Notes: generated by a model not told the origin, from the letters alone. 64,000 nt of DNA from Bacteroidota bacterium (GCA_029557895.1 JAKQHT010000003.1:1-64000), one strand, 5' to 3'; shown: positions 42,225-56,152, counted from the first letter of the stretch. A program made the numbers and translations.

Positions 42225-42943
42225 TAAAATTGTGCTATTATGGATTTTAAAAGTTCGACATTGGTACTGTAACTATAACTTTCATCTAAAAATTTTGGAC
42301 TGTTCAACGATATCTTTTGTATAGGCAAGGTCTTGTGTCCCATAACGGCAGAACAATGTATTTCATCAAAACCGTGCTGTCTGAAAATCGATATATTTTC
42401 GGCATTGATGCCGCCACCGGGAAGAATTATGACTTTCCCATTGGCCAATTTCTTTAAACGCTGAAGCACAAAAATACCTTTTTCTGCTGAAGGTTCTTGA
42501 CCCGATGTCAAAATTCTATTGACATTAAGCTGTATGAGCGAATTGAGTGCAATGTAGGGGTCTGGTGTCCAATCGAACGCTCTGTGGAAAGTGAACGAAA
42601 GCGGGCGTGAAAGTGCTATTAACGTTTGGGTTCTTTCGGTGTCTATAGTCTGGTCATCGTTCAATACCCCGGACACGATACCGGAGCAACCCATTTCTTT
42701 GCACACTGCAATATCGGTTTTCATGATTTCAAACTCGGCATCAGAATAGGTGAAATCTCCGCCGCGCGGCCTGATGAGGACGTTGACGGGCATGGTCGCA
42801 GTTTTCATTGTCTGTTTGATGAATCCATACGACGGAGTAATGCCGCCAATGCCGAGCTCGGAGCAGAGTTCCAATCGGTGTGCTCCGGCTTCGATGGCTG
42901 CCAATACCGAGTTGGGGTTGGATGCGCAGACTTCTACCTCCAT
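42224..42943 (-). CDS. cutC: CutC-family protein
   Basis: 239-residue TIM-barrel protein. Starts VEVCASNPNSVLAAIEAGAH, then RLELCSELGIGGITPSYGFI, MPVNVLIRPRGGDFTYSDAE, LSFTFHRAFDWTPD and ILPGGGINAENI. The family was named for copper homeostasis in E. coli, a role since disputed. Here it is sandwiched between a GH20 hexosaminidase and a GH2 mannosidase with one-base and one-nt junctions, so a glycan role is worth considering. The stop overlaps the mannosidase start. Confidence 0.93.
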   Translation of the reverse strand: MEVEVCASNPNSVLAAIEAGAHRLELCSELGIGGITPSYGFIKQTMKTATMPVNVLIRPRGGDFTYSDAEFEIMKTDIAVCKEMGCSGIVSGVLNDDQTIDTERTQTLIALSRPLSFTFHRAFDWTPDPYIALNSLIQLNVNRILTSGQEPSAEKGIFVLQRLKKLANGKVIILPGGGINAENISIFRQHGFDEIHCSAVMGHKTLPIQKISLNSPKFLDESYSYSTNVELLKSIIAQF

Positions 42944-42944
42944 G

Positions 42945-47259
<4,315 letters not shown>

Positions 47260-47303
47260 AATCTTACATTTTTTATAATTTTATCGATTAAATGTATTTT
47301 TTG

Positions 47304-47332
47304 TTTGTTAAATAGTAATTTTTTTATATTTG
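47304..47332 (+). promoter_or_regulatory. Promoter of the first membrane-protein gene
   Basis: TTTG (47304-47307), a 17-nt spacer and TATATTTG (47325-47332), one of the clearest Bacteroidota-type matches in the window, 25 nt before ATG 47358. Confidence 0.65.
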
Positions 47333-47357
47333 CCTCAATCAATTTTAGAACATAGTT

Positions 47358-48095
47358 ATGCTGTTCAATAAAATATTAAAGATCGGTTTGATAGCCACCT
47401 GCATTCTTTTTATAGTATTTCAGGTACTAGGGATGGATATATATGCTGCCGCAGCAAGAGCTATTTCGGTTTTGTTTTTTGTAGCGATTTATACCGTTTC
47501 GGTAAAAAATAAGCGAATGTATTTCTACCTGTTCTTGATAAGTTTTGGTATAGGTGAAATCATAAATTATTCATCCTATTTCTCAACAATCGATTACAGC
47601 ACGCAACCTGATTACTTCTATTTTGCTGCAAACTTTTTCTACATATTTTCTTACATATTATTGATTTTAAATATGTTGCAAGGTGTAAACTTAAAGGAAG
47701 TTGCTTTGAGATTCTGGCCACACATATTGGTACTGATCGTTTTGGACATTTTCTGTGTGCAGATGGTAACCGATACTGCAAAAAATGCACTTTCCTATCA
47801 TAGTTATTATTTGTTAGAATTGACCTATAATGGTATTATTATGGCGCTGTTAACGGTAGCGATGGTCAATTATATGTACAAAAACACTGAAAAGTCCATG
47901 AATCTCTTGCTTGGCACCATTTTCATATTTTTTTCTGAAGTGATCCAGACTGCATATTTTTACATTTCGGATATTAGGATGCTCAACGTGCTCTGTTCGT
48001 TGTTCCTTGTGTTTGCGTTCTTGTTTTTCTACCTTCAGTCACAAATTATTTCAGATGACAATCCTTCAATAGGCCAAAATGCGACAACTGTTTAG
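47358..48095 (+). CDS. Multi-pass membrane protein, possibly YhhN-like (1)
   Basis: 245 residues with about eight hydrophobic helices and little else. Acidic residues sit in two helices, FGIGEIINYSS (about 60) and FIFFSEVIQTAYFY (about 200), at similar places within two apparent halves. Helix count and paired acids resemble the YhhN/TMEM86 lysoplasmalogenase group, but I cannot confirm that by eye. Its neighbour at 48287 is similar in plan. No signal peptide beyond the first helix. Function unknown. Confidence 0.7.
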   Translation: MLFNKILKIGLIATCILFIVFQVLGMDIYAAAARAISVLFFVAIYTVSVKNKRMYFYLFLISFGIGEIINYSSYFSTIDYSTQPDYFYFAANFFYIFSYILLILNMLQGVNLKEVALRFWPHILVLIVLDIFCVQMVTDTAKNALSYHSYYLLELTYNGIIMALLTVAMVNYMYKNTEKSMNLLLGTIFIFFSEVIQTAYFYISDIRMLNVLCSLFLVFAFLFFYLQSQIISDDNPSIGQNATTV

Positions 48096-48254
48096 CTTTT
48101 TTTGATTTTCTTTTTAAAAGTACCTACGTGGTTTTCACGGTGTCCATCGGGCACTTCGAAAATTTTTTTATTCGTTTTTTAAATTTTTAGTATAAAATTT
48201 AACAAAAAAATCGATGAAACGCTTATTTGTTTCGTCAAAATTCAATTTTTTTAC

Positions 48255-48262
48255 TATATTTG
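48255..48262 (+). promoter_or_regulatory. -7 box of the second membrane-protein gene
   Basis: TATATTTG, 24 nt before ATG 48287; the nearest TTTG (48226-48229) is 25 nt upstream, a wide spacing. It supports the 48287 start. Confidence 0.5.
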
Positions 48263-48286
48263 TCCTACCTACTTATTGAATCTACT

Positions 48287-49051
48287 ATGAAAGAAAAAGC
48301 TATCGGCAAGATGTATTTGCCCATTGTGGTGTTTTTGTTGTCCGTTGTGTTTTTATCAAACGGTCTTGCCACTTATCTCGATTACAGGATGATCGTTCAG
48401 ATTACCCAAGCCATAGCGGTTGTTGCCATACTTACGCTCTACTATACAAAGCTTAACGCCATGGCCAATATCTTCCTCACGGTTTTTCTGCTTTTTTTTA
48501 TGGGAGATATTTTTTCGGTCTTTAAGTTGGATCGTTTTTCAGGTGAACTTGCAGAAATCTTTTATATGGGTGGTTACTTACTCTTGGTTTTTGTCCTTTT
48601 TGGAAAACTCAAACGTATAAGGTATGAGGGGCTGGTGTCAATATACCTGGTTTGTGTATTGCTGCTCAATGTTTACCTGCTTTATGTGTTTTATGATGCT
48701 GTAAAGGAAAGCCTTGCCGATGTCAATTTAGCCTTGTTCATAGCTCATGGCATTATCCTTATTGTTATGAGTTTTTTTGCTTTTGCTGTGTATTTGAGCA
48801 ACGAGACGACCCAATCAATCGTATTCCTGATAATGGTTTTTGGCTTTGTTTTTTCTGATGTCCTCAACTACATATGCAAGCTCTACGTTTACCATTGGGC
48901 TTTTGAGTTTTTTGGGAACATGCTCTATCTTGCGAGTTTGGGACTCTATTATGTTTATGTTTACAACCATCACAAAATTGTAAAAATCAAACCGCACCGA
49001 ACCATTTCCGAAGACTTCGTTATCCGAGAGGGCAAAAGGCTTACGGCCTGA
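48287..49051 (+). CDS. Multi-pass membrane protein, possibly YhhN-like (2)
   Basis: 254 residues from ATG 48287 (the frame also opens at 48227 through the promoter, which I reject). About eight hydrophobic helices with the same plan as the gene before it: FFMGDIFSVFK and VFSDVLNYICKLY place an aspartate at matching positions in each half. Ends in a basic tail (HHKIVKIKPHRTI). Likely a diverged paralog. Function unknown. The next gene is convergent. Confidence 0.7.
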   Translation: MKEKAIGKMYLPIVVFLLSVVFLSNGLATYLDYRMIVQITQAIAVVAILTLYYTKLNAMANIFLTVFLLFFMGDIFSVFKLDRFSGELAEIFYMGGYLLLVFVLFGKLKRIRYEGLVSIYLVCVLLLNVYLLYVFYDAVKESLADVNLALFIAHGIILIVMSFFAFAVYLSNETTQSIVFLIMVFGFVFSDVLNYICKLYVYHWAFEFFGNMLYLASLGLYYVYVYNHHKIVKIKPHRTISEDFVIREGKRLTA

Positions 49052-49963
49052 TCATACAACAATGCTCACGCCCTTGGCCAATTTGTTTTTGCCGCTGTCA
49101 AAGTAAAAATCGATCCTGCCGAGATTTATCCCGTAACATCCCACTTGGTTGACCAGCATTTTATGTCCCAATCGGTTTTTTACAACAGTGGGTTTGTCCA
49201 GAAAGGTATGGGTGTGCCCACCGATGATTAGGTCGATACCTTCGGTAGCCTTTGCCAGATTGAGGTCACTTGGCCGGTTAGGGTAGTCCTTATATTGGTA
49301 ACCAATGTGCGATAGGCAGATGACCAGGTCGCATTTTTCTTTTTTAGCCAAAAGATCCGACATGTCTTGTGCAATTTCTATCGGATTCAGATAGACGGTT
49401 TCTTTGTACATTTTTTTGTCCACCAACCCGTCAAGTTCCACGCCAAGCCCAAATACGCCGATTTTTACCCCATCAACCATGTAAATTTTGTAAGGCTTTA
49501 CATGGCCATCCATGACCGTGTTGGTAAAATCATAATTGGCACAAATAAAATCAAATTTTGCGTGTGGCAATTGTGCAAACAGCCCATCCACACCATTGTC
49601 AAAATCGTGGTTGCCAATGGTCGCCGCATCGTATTTGAGCATACTCATCAACTTAAATTCCAGTTCGCCGCCATAATAATTGAAATATGGTGTTCCCTGA
49701 AAAATATCCCCGGCATCAAAAAGTAGTGTGTTTGGGTTTTCCTGACGTATGGAAGCTATCAATCCGGCCCTTCGCGCTACGCCGCCTTTGTTGGGGTTGC
49801 GCCCGTCTTCTGGGCCAAAGGGGTCGATATGGCTGTGTACGTCATTGGTATGGAGTATAGTGATTTTTTTTGTCGTACCGGTAAACGACTGGAGTCCTAA
49901 TCCACCAAGTCCTATGAGGGTGGTTGCGGCCAATGATTGTTGTAAAAAATCCCTTCTTTTCAT
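49052..49963 (-). CDS. Metallophosphatase (5'-nucleotidase N-terminal type), Tat-like signal
   Basis: 303 residues. An N-terminal MKRRDFLQQSLAATTLIG suggests a twin-arginine signal. The calcineurin-like core has ILHTNDVHSHIDPF, LFDAGDIFQGTPYFNYYGG, TIGNHDFDNGVDG and IIGGHTHTF, giving a complete di-metal site. These domains form the N-terminal half of UshA-type 5'-nucleotidases. The C-terminal half is encoded separately by the gene immediately upstream in the same operon. Confidence 0.92.
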   Translation of the reverse strand: MKRRDFLQQSLAATTLIGLGGLGLQSFTGTTKKITILHTNDVHSHIDPFGPEDGRNPNKGGVARRAGLIASIRQENPNTLLFDAGDIFQGTPYFNYYGGELEFKLMSMLKYDAATIGNHDFDNGVDGLFAQLPHAKFDFICANYDFTNTVMDGHVKPYKIYMVDGVKIGVFGLGVELDGLVDKKMYKETVYLNPIEIAQDMSDLLAKKEKCDLVICLSHIGYQYKDYPNRPSDLNLAKATEGIDLIIGGHTHTFLDKPTVVKNRLGHKMLVNQVGCYGINLGRIDFYFDSGKNKLAKGVSIVV

Positions 49964-49967
49964 AACA

Positions 49968-50723
49968 TTATTGGAGTTGAATAAATCTATTGTCTTTTAC
50001 CGGACTGACGGTGTCTTTCGTTTTGAAATAATCAATCATGGCGTTGCGTATTTTGTAATCGAGGACGTAAACGGTGTCATTTTTTTTGAAAAAATCCATT
50101 TTGTCACCACCGCCCAAAAGATAATCATTAGTCAGTACATAGTATGTGGAATCATAATCAATAGGCTTTCCTTTGATCTTGGCACTGGCCAATTTTCCCG
50201 TTTTATCGAGTTCGATATTGAGTTTGGAAATAGGGTGGGCTCTTTTGGCCGCGGCAAGGTATTCCAAGAGTTCCTTTACGCCTTCGCCCTTTAGTTTTAC
50301 TACCACAATGGCGTTTTCAAAAGGCATGACTTCGTAAGCGGTGCGCGTGGTGATGTTGCCTTTGGAAATGATGGCGCGGATACCCCCGTGGTTGATCAGG
50401 GCAAAATCGATGTCGTGACCGGAACGCTTTTTGAAGATTGGGTTCGACTGTTCGTACAGCCCATCGGCTATCAAGTTGCCAATTGCTGTATTGAGGTATC
50501 CATCCGATTTTGAGTAGGTGTCCACTGCATAAGAAAGTACACTGTCCAGACTTTTGTTGACATGCTCCCGGTAGGGTTCGATAAAGGCTTCGATGGCCGG
50601 GCTGCTTGGCAGGGTATCGGTTATTGCAATCTGTTTGCCTTCGATTTTAGAATAATGCAGTGAAGGGTTGCAGGACAGAACAGTCAGAAACCCTATAGTT
50701 AAAAATAGTATTTTGTGATTCAT
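49968..50723 (-). CDS. 5'-nucleotidase C-terminal-domain lipoprotein
   Basis: 251 residues from ATG 50723 with a lipoprotein signal (LFLTIGFLTVLSC). It shows only the substrate-binding C-terminal domain of UshA-type enzymes: GNLIADGLYEQSNPIF, FALINHGGIRAIISKGNIT, FENAIVVVKLKGEGVKELLE and YYVLTNDYLLGGGDKM. It precedes the catalytic metallophosphatase gene, 4 nt away, and probably works with it on periplasmic nucleotides. An upstream frame to 50822 is unlikely, since it places the lipobox internally. Confidence 0.9.
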   Translation of the reverse strand: MNHKILFLTIGFLTVLSCNPSLHYSKIEGKQIAITDTLPSSPAIEAFIEPYREHVNKSLDSVLSYAVDTYSKSDGYLNTAIGNLIADGLYEQSNPIFKKRSGHDIDFALINHGGIRAIISKGNITTRTAYEVMPFENAIVVVKLKGEGVKELLEYLAAAKRAHPISKLNIELDKTGKLASAKIKGKPIDYDSTYYVLTNDYLLGGGDKMDFFKKNDTVYVLDYKIRNAMIDYFKTKDTVSPVKDNRFIQLQ

Positions 50724-50886
50724 GGATAAGTTGGATTTTGTTGGTCCAATGGCACGATTTTCCCCTGAAAAAAAATATTTTGATGTTTTGGTCAGAGGTA
50801 AACCCCGTTTAAATTTTTTCATTGTGTTTTATTGTATATTTTTACAATGGAAAAAATTTAAGTCGTTTTGCACAAAACAAAAATAA

Positions 50887-51405
50887 ATGATTTTTAGGGC
50901 ATTTAAGGAAAAATCAATCCTAAAACATGTTAACAAACTATTAAGTTCCCGGACAGTTGCCATACATCAACGAAAAATTGAGTCAGTGGGAGTGGTTTTG
51001 GATATTAATGAGTATATTGATTTTGAATCCTTTAGATCATTGTTCAAACAGATGGGGCTGCTTTCGCCCAAAACTAAGATTATTGCTTTCTCAAAAGATG
51101 AAAAAGAAGCGTTGACCATGTGGGACACCAAGTTCAACGAAAAAGATTTTGGTTGGAAAGGCACCATCAAAAATATAGAACTGCAAGGGTTTTTGGACCA
51201 AGAGTTTGATGCCCTTATTTGTTATTATAAACATAACTCACTGTACCTGAATCTAATTGTTGCGACTTCAAAGGCCAATCTTAAAATTGGTCTTTCTAAT
51301 GAAGACCCAAGGTTGTTCGACATTATTTTTGACATACAACCCAAGGATTTTAAAGTGTTCAGGACAGAATTAATAAAATATTTAACTGTTTTAAAAAAAA
51401 TATAA
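50887..51405 (+). CDS. DUF6913-like cytoplasmic protein
   Basis: 172 residues with no signal or membrane helix. Basic N-terminal segment (ILKHVNKLLSSRTVAIHQRK) then IESVGVVLDINEYIDFESFR and FDALICYYKHNSLYLNLIVA. I recall this as DUF6913, found in Bacteroidota next to dapA. No function known. It overlaps dapA by one base (TAATG), so it is co-translated with it. Confidence 0.75.
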   Translation: MIFRAFKEKSILKHVNKLLSSRTVAIHQRKIESVGVVLDINEYIDFESFRSLFKQMGLLSPKTKIIAFSKDEKEALTMWDTKFNEKDFGWKGTIKNIELQGFLDQEFDALICYYKHNSLYLNLIVATSKANLKIGLSNEDPRLFDIIFDIQPKDFKVFRTELIKYLTVLKKI

Positions 51406-52298
51406 TGAATTCATTTTATGGCACAGGTGTGGCATTGGTCACGCCTTTCAAATCGGACAAATCAGTGGACCATGTGGCATTGGAGCGCATTGTGGAACAT
51501 AACATCCAGAACGGAACGAACTATCTGGTCATTAGTGGCACAACGGGAGAGAGCGTAACCATAACCAAAAAAGAAAAAAAGGAAATCATACAAACGGTGC
51601 ACAGTGCAAACGGAGGAAGGGTGCCGATGGTGCTGGGTATCGGTGGTAACAATACAGCCGGTATCATTGATGAGATCCAGAATACCGATTTGGGTAATAT
51701 AGACGCTATTTTGTCAGTTTCACCTTATTATACAAAACCCACGCAAGAAGGTATCTACCAGCACTATAAAGCGATTGCAGAGCAATGCCCACTGCCCATT
51801 ATCATGTATAACGTGCCGGGACGTACCTCGTCCAACATGCTGCCTGCCACTACGTTGCGGTTGGCCAATGATTTTAAAAACATCATAGGCATCAAGGAAG
51901 CTTGCAACAATGTAGCACAATACTTGCAAGTGCTCAAAAACAAGCCCGAGGATTTTCTGGTAATTTCCGGTGACGATGATTTGGTGCTTGGGGTGGTGCT
52001 TGCCGGTGGGGCAGGGGTCATATCGGTCATTGGGCAGGCGTTCCCGAAAGAATTTTCAAAAATGATACGGTTGGGCCTTGAAGGCAATGCTAAAGAAGCT
52101 TACAAAATCCATTTCAGTTTGATGGGGCTTACCAGTGCAATTTTTGAAGAGAACAACCCTGCTGGTATCAAAGCCGTACTTGCCGAGCTGGATCTGTGCG
52201 ACGCTACCGTAAGACTTCCGCTGGTGCCGGCATCTGATGGGCTCAAACACAAAATAAAGGATTTGGTACGGGAGTTTTGTCAACCCGCAGTGCGATAG
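51405..52298 (+). CDS. dapA: 4-hydroxy-tetrahydrodipicolinate synthase DapA
   Basis: Condenses pyruvate with aspartate semialdehyde, the first step of the lysine/diaminopimelate branch. 297 residues: GTGVALVTPFKSD, ISGTTGESVTI, SPYYTKPTQEG (active-site Tyr), YNVPGRTSSNML, and the Schiff-base lysine in IGIKEACNN (Lys164). The start overlaps the DUF6913 stop. With dapF at 28 kb it covers two lysine/peptidoglycan steps. Confidence 0.97.
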   Translation: MNSFYGTGVALVTPFKSDKSVDHVALERIVEHNIQNGTNYLVISGTTGESVTITKKEKKEIIQTVHSANGGRVPMVLGIGGNNTAGIIDEIQNTDLGNIDAILSVSPYYTKPTQEGIYQHYKAIAEQCPLPIIMYNVPGRTSSNMLPATTLRLANDFKNIIGIKEACNNVAQYLQVLKNKPEDFLVISGDDDLVLGVVLAGGAGVISVIGQAFPKEFSKMIRLGLEGNAKEAYKIHFSLMGLTSAIFEENNPAGIKAVLAELDLCDATVRLPLVPASDGLKHKIKDLVREFCQPAVR

Positions 52299-52815
52299 TG
52301 GTGGGTTGGTAATTGTGGAAAAACAGTATTGGTCTGCCCGATTACATGGGTTTTTCTGGCAAAATGATTTCTTCCTGGCGATTTGAGACCATTTCAAAAT
52401 CGGCAGAATCTTTTTTGTTCATGTATTGGTCAGTGCTATCGGTTGTAAGCGAGTTGCATCGTTGCGCATGTTGCTTTTTTGTGATTATAAACCTTCAATG
52501 CCATTTCAAAATTTATGATTTTCAGTACAATTTTTTAGGTTGATTTTTTTTCGAAATCAATTATAAATCACATACCCATAGATATTTATATGGCTGGTGA
52601 TAGTAAAAAATCTACTGTTTTTTTAATGAATGCGAGGCATGCAATAGCTTCTGTATTTCTGCTTCAACGGAAACCATTGAAAGAAAAGCTATGTATCTTG
52701 GTGAAATCCACGGTGGAAGGCTAATCGAAAATTTGATCGCTTTTGTCGTGAACTAATGAAATTTTTATTTCATTTATACGTTATAAATGTTTAATTTTGC
52801 AGTCTGTTTTTTGTT
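52299..52815. other. 517-nt non-coding gap before bamD
   Basis: No convincing gene. A hairpin TTGATTT/AAATCAA spans 52540-52560, and AATGAAATTTTTATTTCATT (52755-52774) is a perfect inverted repeat just before the bamD promoter. A 32-codon frame at 52626 has no recognisable relatives. It may contain a decayed gene or a long leader. Confidence 0.5.
52792..52799 (+). promoter_or_regulatory. Putative -7 box of bamD
   Basis: TAATTTTG, 16 nt before ATG 52816. No clear -33 box. Confidence 0.4.
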
Positions 52816-53616
52816 ATGAGAAAAATTTTAGTAACACTGTTCACAATCATTGGTTTAACCTCTTGTGGTGATTATCAAAAAGCGCTAAAGTCGGAGGATG
52901 TGAGCGTTAAGTTTGCCAAAGGTACCGAATTGTACGATGCAGGTAAGTACAGCAAGGCCAATAGGCTCTTTGTTCAAATCGTTCCGAACTATCGGGGTAA
53001 ACCACAGGCCGAAAAATTGATGTTCATGTATTCCAATACCTTTTACATGATGAGGGATTATTCTCTTTCGGCATACCAGTTTGAACGTTTTGCTGACGCT
53101 TACCCAAAAAGTGAAAAGGCTGAAGAAGCCCAATTCCTTTCTGCCAAGAGCTACTATATGCTATCTCCGGTTTACAGTAAAGAACAAAAAGAAACCAGGG
53201 AGGCTTTGGAAAAACTCCAAATATTTATAGACAAATATCCAGAGTCAACCTATTTGGCCCAGGTAAACGAAATGGTCAAAGAACTTGATTATAAGTTGGA
53301 AAAGAAAGATTTTGAAATAGCAAAGCAATACAATAGGGTTTCTGATTATGAGGCTTCCATAAAAGCTTTCGACAACTTTTTGTTGCAATTTCCCGGATCT
53401 GTTTTAAAGGAAGAGGCCATGTTTTACCGATTGGATTCGGCCTACAAACTTGCAATAAACAGTACCGAACGCAAAAAAGAGGCGAGGGTGGACAATGCTC
53501 TGTCGCTTTGCGGCTCTTTCAAGAGGTATTTTCCAAATTCAGAACATTCCGATGAAATTGAAAACATGAACACGGAACTTACCGTACTTTCACAACAATA
53601 TCAAAACAAAAGCTAA
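52816..53616 (+). CDS. bamD: Outer-membrane assembly lipoprotein BamD
   Basis: 266 residues, lipobox in IGLTSCGDY, and tetratricopeptide-like repeats (KGTELYDAGKYSKANRLFVQ, YSLSAYQFERFADAYPKSEK, SDYEASIKAFDNFLLQFPGS). BamD helps BamA insert beta-barrel proteins into the outer membrane. Followed 13 nt later by rpoZ and then coaBC, a conserved order in Bacteroidota. Confidence 0.93.
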   Translation: MRKILVTLFTIIGLTSCGDYQKALKSEDVSVKFAKGTELYDAGKYSKANRLFVQIVPNYRGKPQAEKLMFMYSNTFYMMRDYSLSAYQFERFADAYPKSEKAEEAQFLSAKSYYMLSPVYSKEQKETREALEKLQIFIDKYPESTYLAQVNEMVKELDYKLEKKDFEIAKQYNRVSDYEASIKAFDNFLLQFPGSVLKEEAMFYRLDSAYKLAINSTERKKEARVDNALSLCGSFKRYFPNSEHSDEIENMNTELTVLSQQYQNKS

Positions 53617-53629
53617 TTTTTTTTATAAA

Positions 53630-53962
53630 ATGGATTTAAAAAAGACAAACGCACCGCTCACAACGCTTACCTACGATAGAAATGATATCGATGAGCCAAC
53701 AGGGAATATCTACGAAGCTATTTCCGTAATCGCTAGAAGGGCAGAGCAAATCAATACCGAAATCCGTAGGGAACTTGTGGACAAACTAGAAGAGTTTGCA
53801 ACGTTCAACGATAGCCTCGAGGAGGTTTTTGAAAACAAAGAACAAATTGAGGTTTCAAAGTTTTACGAAAAACTACCGAAACCCTATGCGCTTGCCGTTC
53901 AAGAATGGTTGAACGACAAGATTTATTACAGAAATACACTGGACGACGTTAAAGAAGCATAA
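53630..53962 (+). CDS. rpoZ: RNA polymerase omega subunit (RpoZ)
   Basis: 110 residues, the Bacteroidota form. Recognised from TGNIYEAISVIARRAEQINT and the C-terminal KLPKPYALAVQEWLNDKIYY. Stabilises the beta' subunit. Four nt before coaBC. Sequence differs from E. coli RpoZ, so pipelines sometimes miss it. Confidence 0.9.
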   Translation: MDLKKTNAPLTTLTYDRNDIDEPTGNIYEAISVIARRAEQINTEIRRELVDKLEEFATFNDSLEEVFENKEQIEVSKFYEKLPKPYALAVQEWLNDKIYYRNTLDDVKEA

Positions 53963-53966
53963 CGCG

Positions 53967-55181
53967 ATGTCAGTTTTGGGTGGCAAAAATATTCTATTGG
54001 GCATCACTGCCGGAATTGCTGCTTACAAATCTGCGCATCTGGTCAGGTTGTTCATCAAGGAGGGCGCCAACGTCAAGGTTGTCATGACGCCGGCTGCAAA
54101 GGACTTTATTACACCCTTAACGCTATCGACACTATCCAAAAACCCTGTGCATTCTTCGTTTACAAATGAAGAAGATGACAATGCCGTTTGGAACAACCAC
54201 GTAGAACTCGGCCTCTGGGCCGATTTTTTTGTAATAGCGCCCGCAACGGCAAACACGCTCTCAAAAATGGCCAACGGAGTTTGCGATAACCTGCTTATGG
54301 CAACCTATCTTTCTGCAAAATGTCCGGTCTATTTTGCTCCGGCCATGGATCTGGACATGTACAAGCACGGTTCAACCATTCGCTCATTCCAAATCCTAAA
54401 AGCGTATGGCAATACCATGATTCCTGTCGCAAGTGGCGAACTGGCGAGCGGACTTTATGGCGAGGGCAGGATGGCCGAACCCGAGGACATTGTAGCGTTC
54501 ATCAAAGCCGATATTTCTGAAAAACTGCCTCTAAAAAGCAAAAAAATACTCGTCACAGCTGGCCCAACATACGAAGCCATCGACCCTGTGCGCTTTATAG
54601 GCAACCATTCCAGCGGAAAAATGGGGTTTGAAATTGCCAAAGCTGCAGCGTCAATGGGTGCCGAGGTCATATTGATTGCCGGACCTACCAGCGAGAAAGT
54701 TTCAAATAATCATTTGATTACCGTTAAAAATGTGGTCAGCGCATCAGAAATGTACGACGCAGTGCATAGCTATTTTGATTCTGTGGACATCGCCATACTT
54801 TCAGCGGCAGTTGCCGATTACAAGCCCAAAAATGTTTCCCTTTCCAAAATAAAAAAGAACGATCCTTCGTTGACCATCGAGTTAGAGAAGACCAAGGATA
54901 TCCTCAAGTCGTTGGGAGTCGCCAAGAAACACCAGTTTTTGGTAGGATTTGCACTTGAAACAGACAATGAAATGGAAAATGCCCAATCCAAACTTAAAAC
55001 AAAAAATCTCGATCTTATTGTGCTAAATTCATTGCAAGATAAAGGTGCAGGTTTTGGTGGTTCAACAAATAAGGTTACCTTTATAACGAACAATGGTGAC
55101 GTGGTGCACCATGACCTAAAGCCCAAAAATGAAGTGGCGAAGGATATTTTGGAACAAATTATAAACCAGACCCATGCGTAA
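53967..55181 (+). CDS. coaBC: Bifunctional phosphopantothenoylcysteine decarboxylase/synthase CoaBC
   Basis: Two coenzyme A steps: ligation of cysteine to phosphopantothenate, then decarboxylation. 404 residues. N-terminal CoaC flavoprotein domain ([49 protein letters not shown]) and C-terminal CoaB ([20 protein letters not shown] followed by [15 protein letters not shown]). The PAMDLDMY motif replaces the more usual PAMNxxMW. Its stop lies inside the start of the next gene (8-nt overlap). Confidence 0.96.
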   Translation: MSVLGGKNILLGITAGIAAYKSAHLVRLFIKEGANVKVVMTPAAKDFITPLTLSTLSKNPVHSSFTNEEDDNAVWNNHVELGLWADFFVIAPATANTLSKMANGVCDNLLMATYLSAKCPVYFAPAMDLDMYKHGSTIRSFQILKAYGNTMIPVASGELASGLYGEGRMAEPEDIVAFIKADISEKLPLKSKKILVTAGPTYEAIDPVRFIGNHSSGKMGFEIAKAAASMGAEVILIAGPTSEKVSNNHLITVKNVVSASEMYDAVHSYFDSVDIAILSAAVADYKPKNVSLSKIKKNDPSLTIELEKTKDILKSLGVAKKHQFLVGFALETDNEMENAQSKLKTKNLDLIVLNSLQDKGAGFGGSTNKVTFITNNGDVVHHDLKPKNEVAKDILEQIINQTHA

Positions 55182-56064
55182 TATTTTATTATCCGTTGCC
55201 TTATTGCTTTTCACAAAGACGTTTTCGCAAGAGCTCAACTGTACCGTTGTGGTAAATGCACAACAAACCGGAAACGAGAACGTGCAGGTTTTCAAGACCC
55301 TTGAAAGACAATTGAGAGAGTTTGTCAATAATACACAATGGACCAACAAAGCATATAAACCACAAGAGCGCATAGATTGCTCTATGAACATCAATATCAC
55401 CAATTATAATACCGACAATTTTGAAGCGACCATACAGGTCCAGGCGTCACGACCTGTATTCAACTCCACATACAATACGCCTATTTATAATTTCAACGAT
55501 AGGAATTTCAACTTTCAATACCTCGAATTCCAAAATTTGGTGTACAATCCCATACAGTTTGAATCCAATCTGATATCGGTCATAGCCTTTCACATACATA
55601 TCATTTTGGGTATCGATGCCGATACATTTGCACCCAATGGAGGCGATCCATATTTTAAACAGGCACAGACTATTATGAACTATTCACAACAGGGTAATGC
55701 CTATAAAGGATGGAAACTCGAGGACGGCCTCCAGACCCGTTTTACATTGATAGATAACCTACTTTCGCCCGCCTACAAAGAGTTTAGGAGCGTTATGTAC
55801 GATTACCATATCAATGGGCTCGATAGAATGGCCGAAAACCCCAAAGAAGGCAAGGAAAACATAGCAGCTGTATTCAACGATCTCAATGCCATGAACCAGC
55901 GACGCCCCAATTCATTTTTGATGCGCGTATTTTTTGATGCCAAAAGCGATGAAATTGCCGATATCTTTAGCGGTGGACCAAGCGTTAACATCGCCGGTAC
56001 GATAGATATTTTGAACAAAGTAGCGCCTACTTACTCATCAAAATGGCGAAATATAAGCTTCTGA
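55174..56064 (+). CDS. porD: DUF4835 family, type IX secretion protein PorD
   Basis: 296 residues with a signal peptide ([18 protein letters not shown]). Features of DUF4835: ELNCTVVVNAQQTGNENVQV, QRLDCSMNINITN-like segment ERIDCSMNINITNYN, and NAYKGWKLEDGLQTRFTLID. I recall this family being annotated as T9SS component PorD, consistent with T9SS cargo elsewhere in the window. Its place between coaBC and recN is conserved in flavobacteria. Confidence 0.85.
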   Translation: MRNILLSVALLLFTKTFSQELNCTVVVNAQQTGNENVQVFKTLERQLREFVNNTQWTNKAYKPQERIDCSMNINITNYNTDNFEATIQVQASRPVFNSTYNTPIYNFNDRNFNFQYLEFQNLVYNPIQFESNLISVIAFHIHIILGIDADTFAPNGGDPYFKQAQTIMNYSQQGNAYKGWKLEDGLQTRFTLIDNLLSPAYKEFRSVMYDYHINGLDRMAENPKEGKENIAAVFNDLNAMNQRRPNSFLMRVFFDAKSDEIADIFSGGPSVNIAGTIDILNKVAPTYSSKWRNISF

Positions 56065-56152
56065 AGTTGGCGGTAGGAGAAGTACAAAATCTCAAGATCC
56101 TAATTCCAAATTTAAATCTCGTTCACCACTGATTACTCATAACCAATAAAAA

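Noticed and set aside
52313..52543. 76-codon frame after dapA
   Set aside because: GTG start, no family resemblance, and the sequence is low in coding character.
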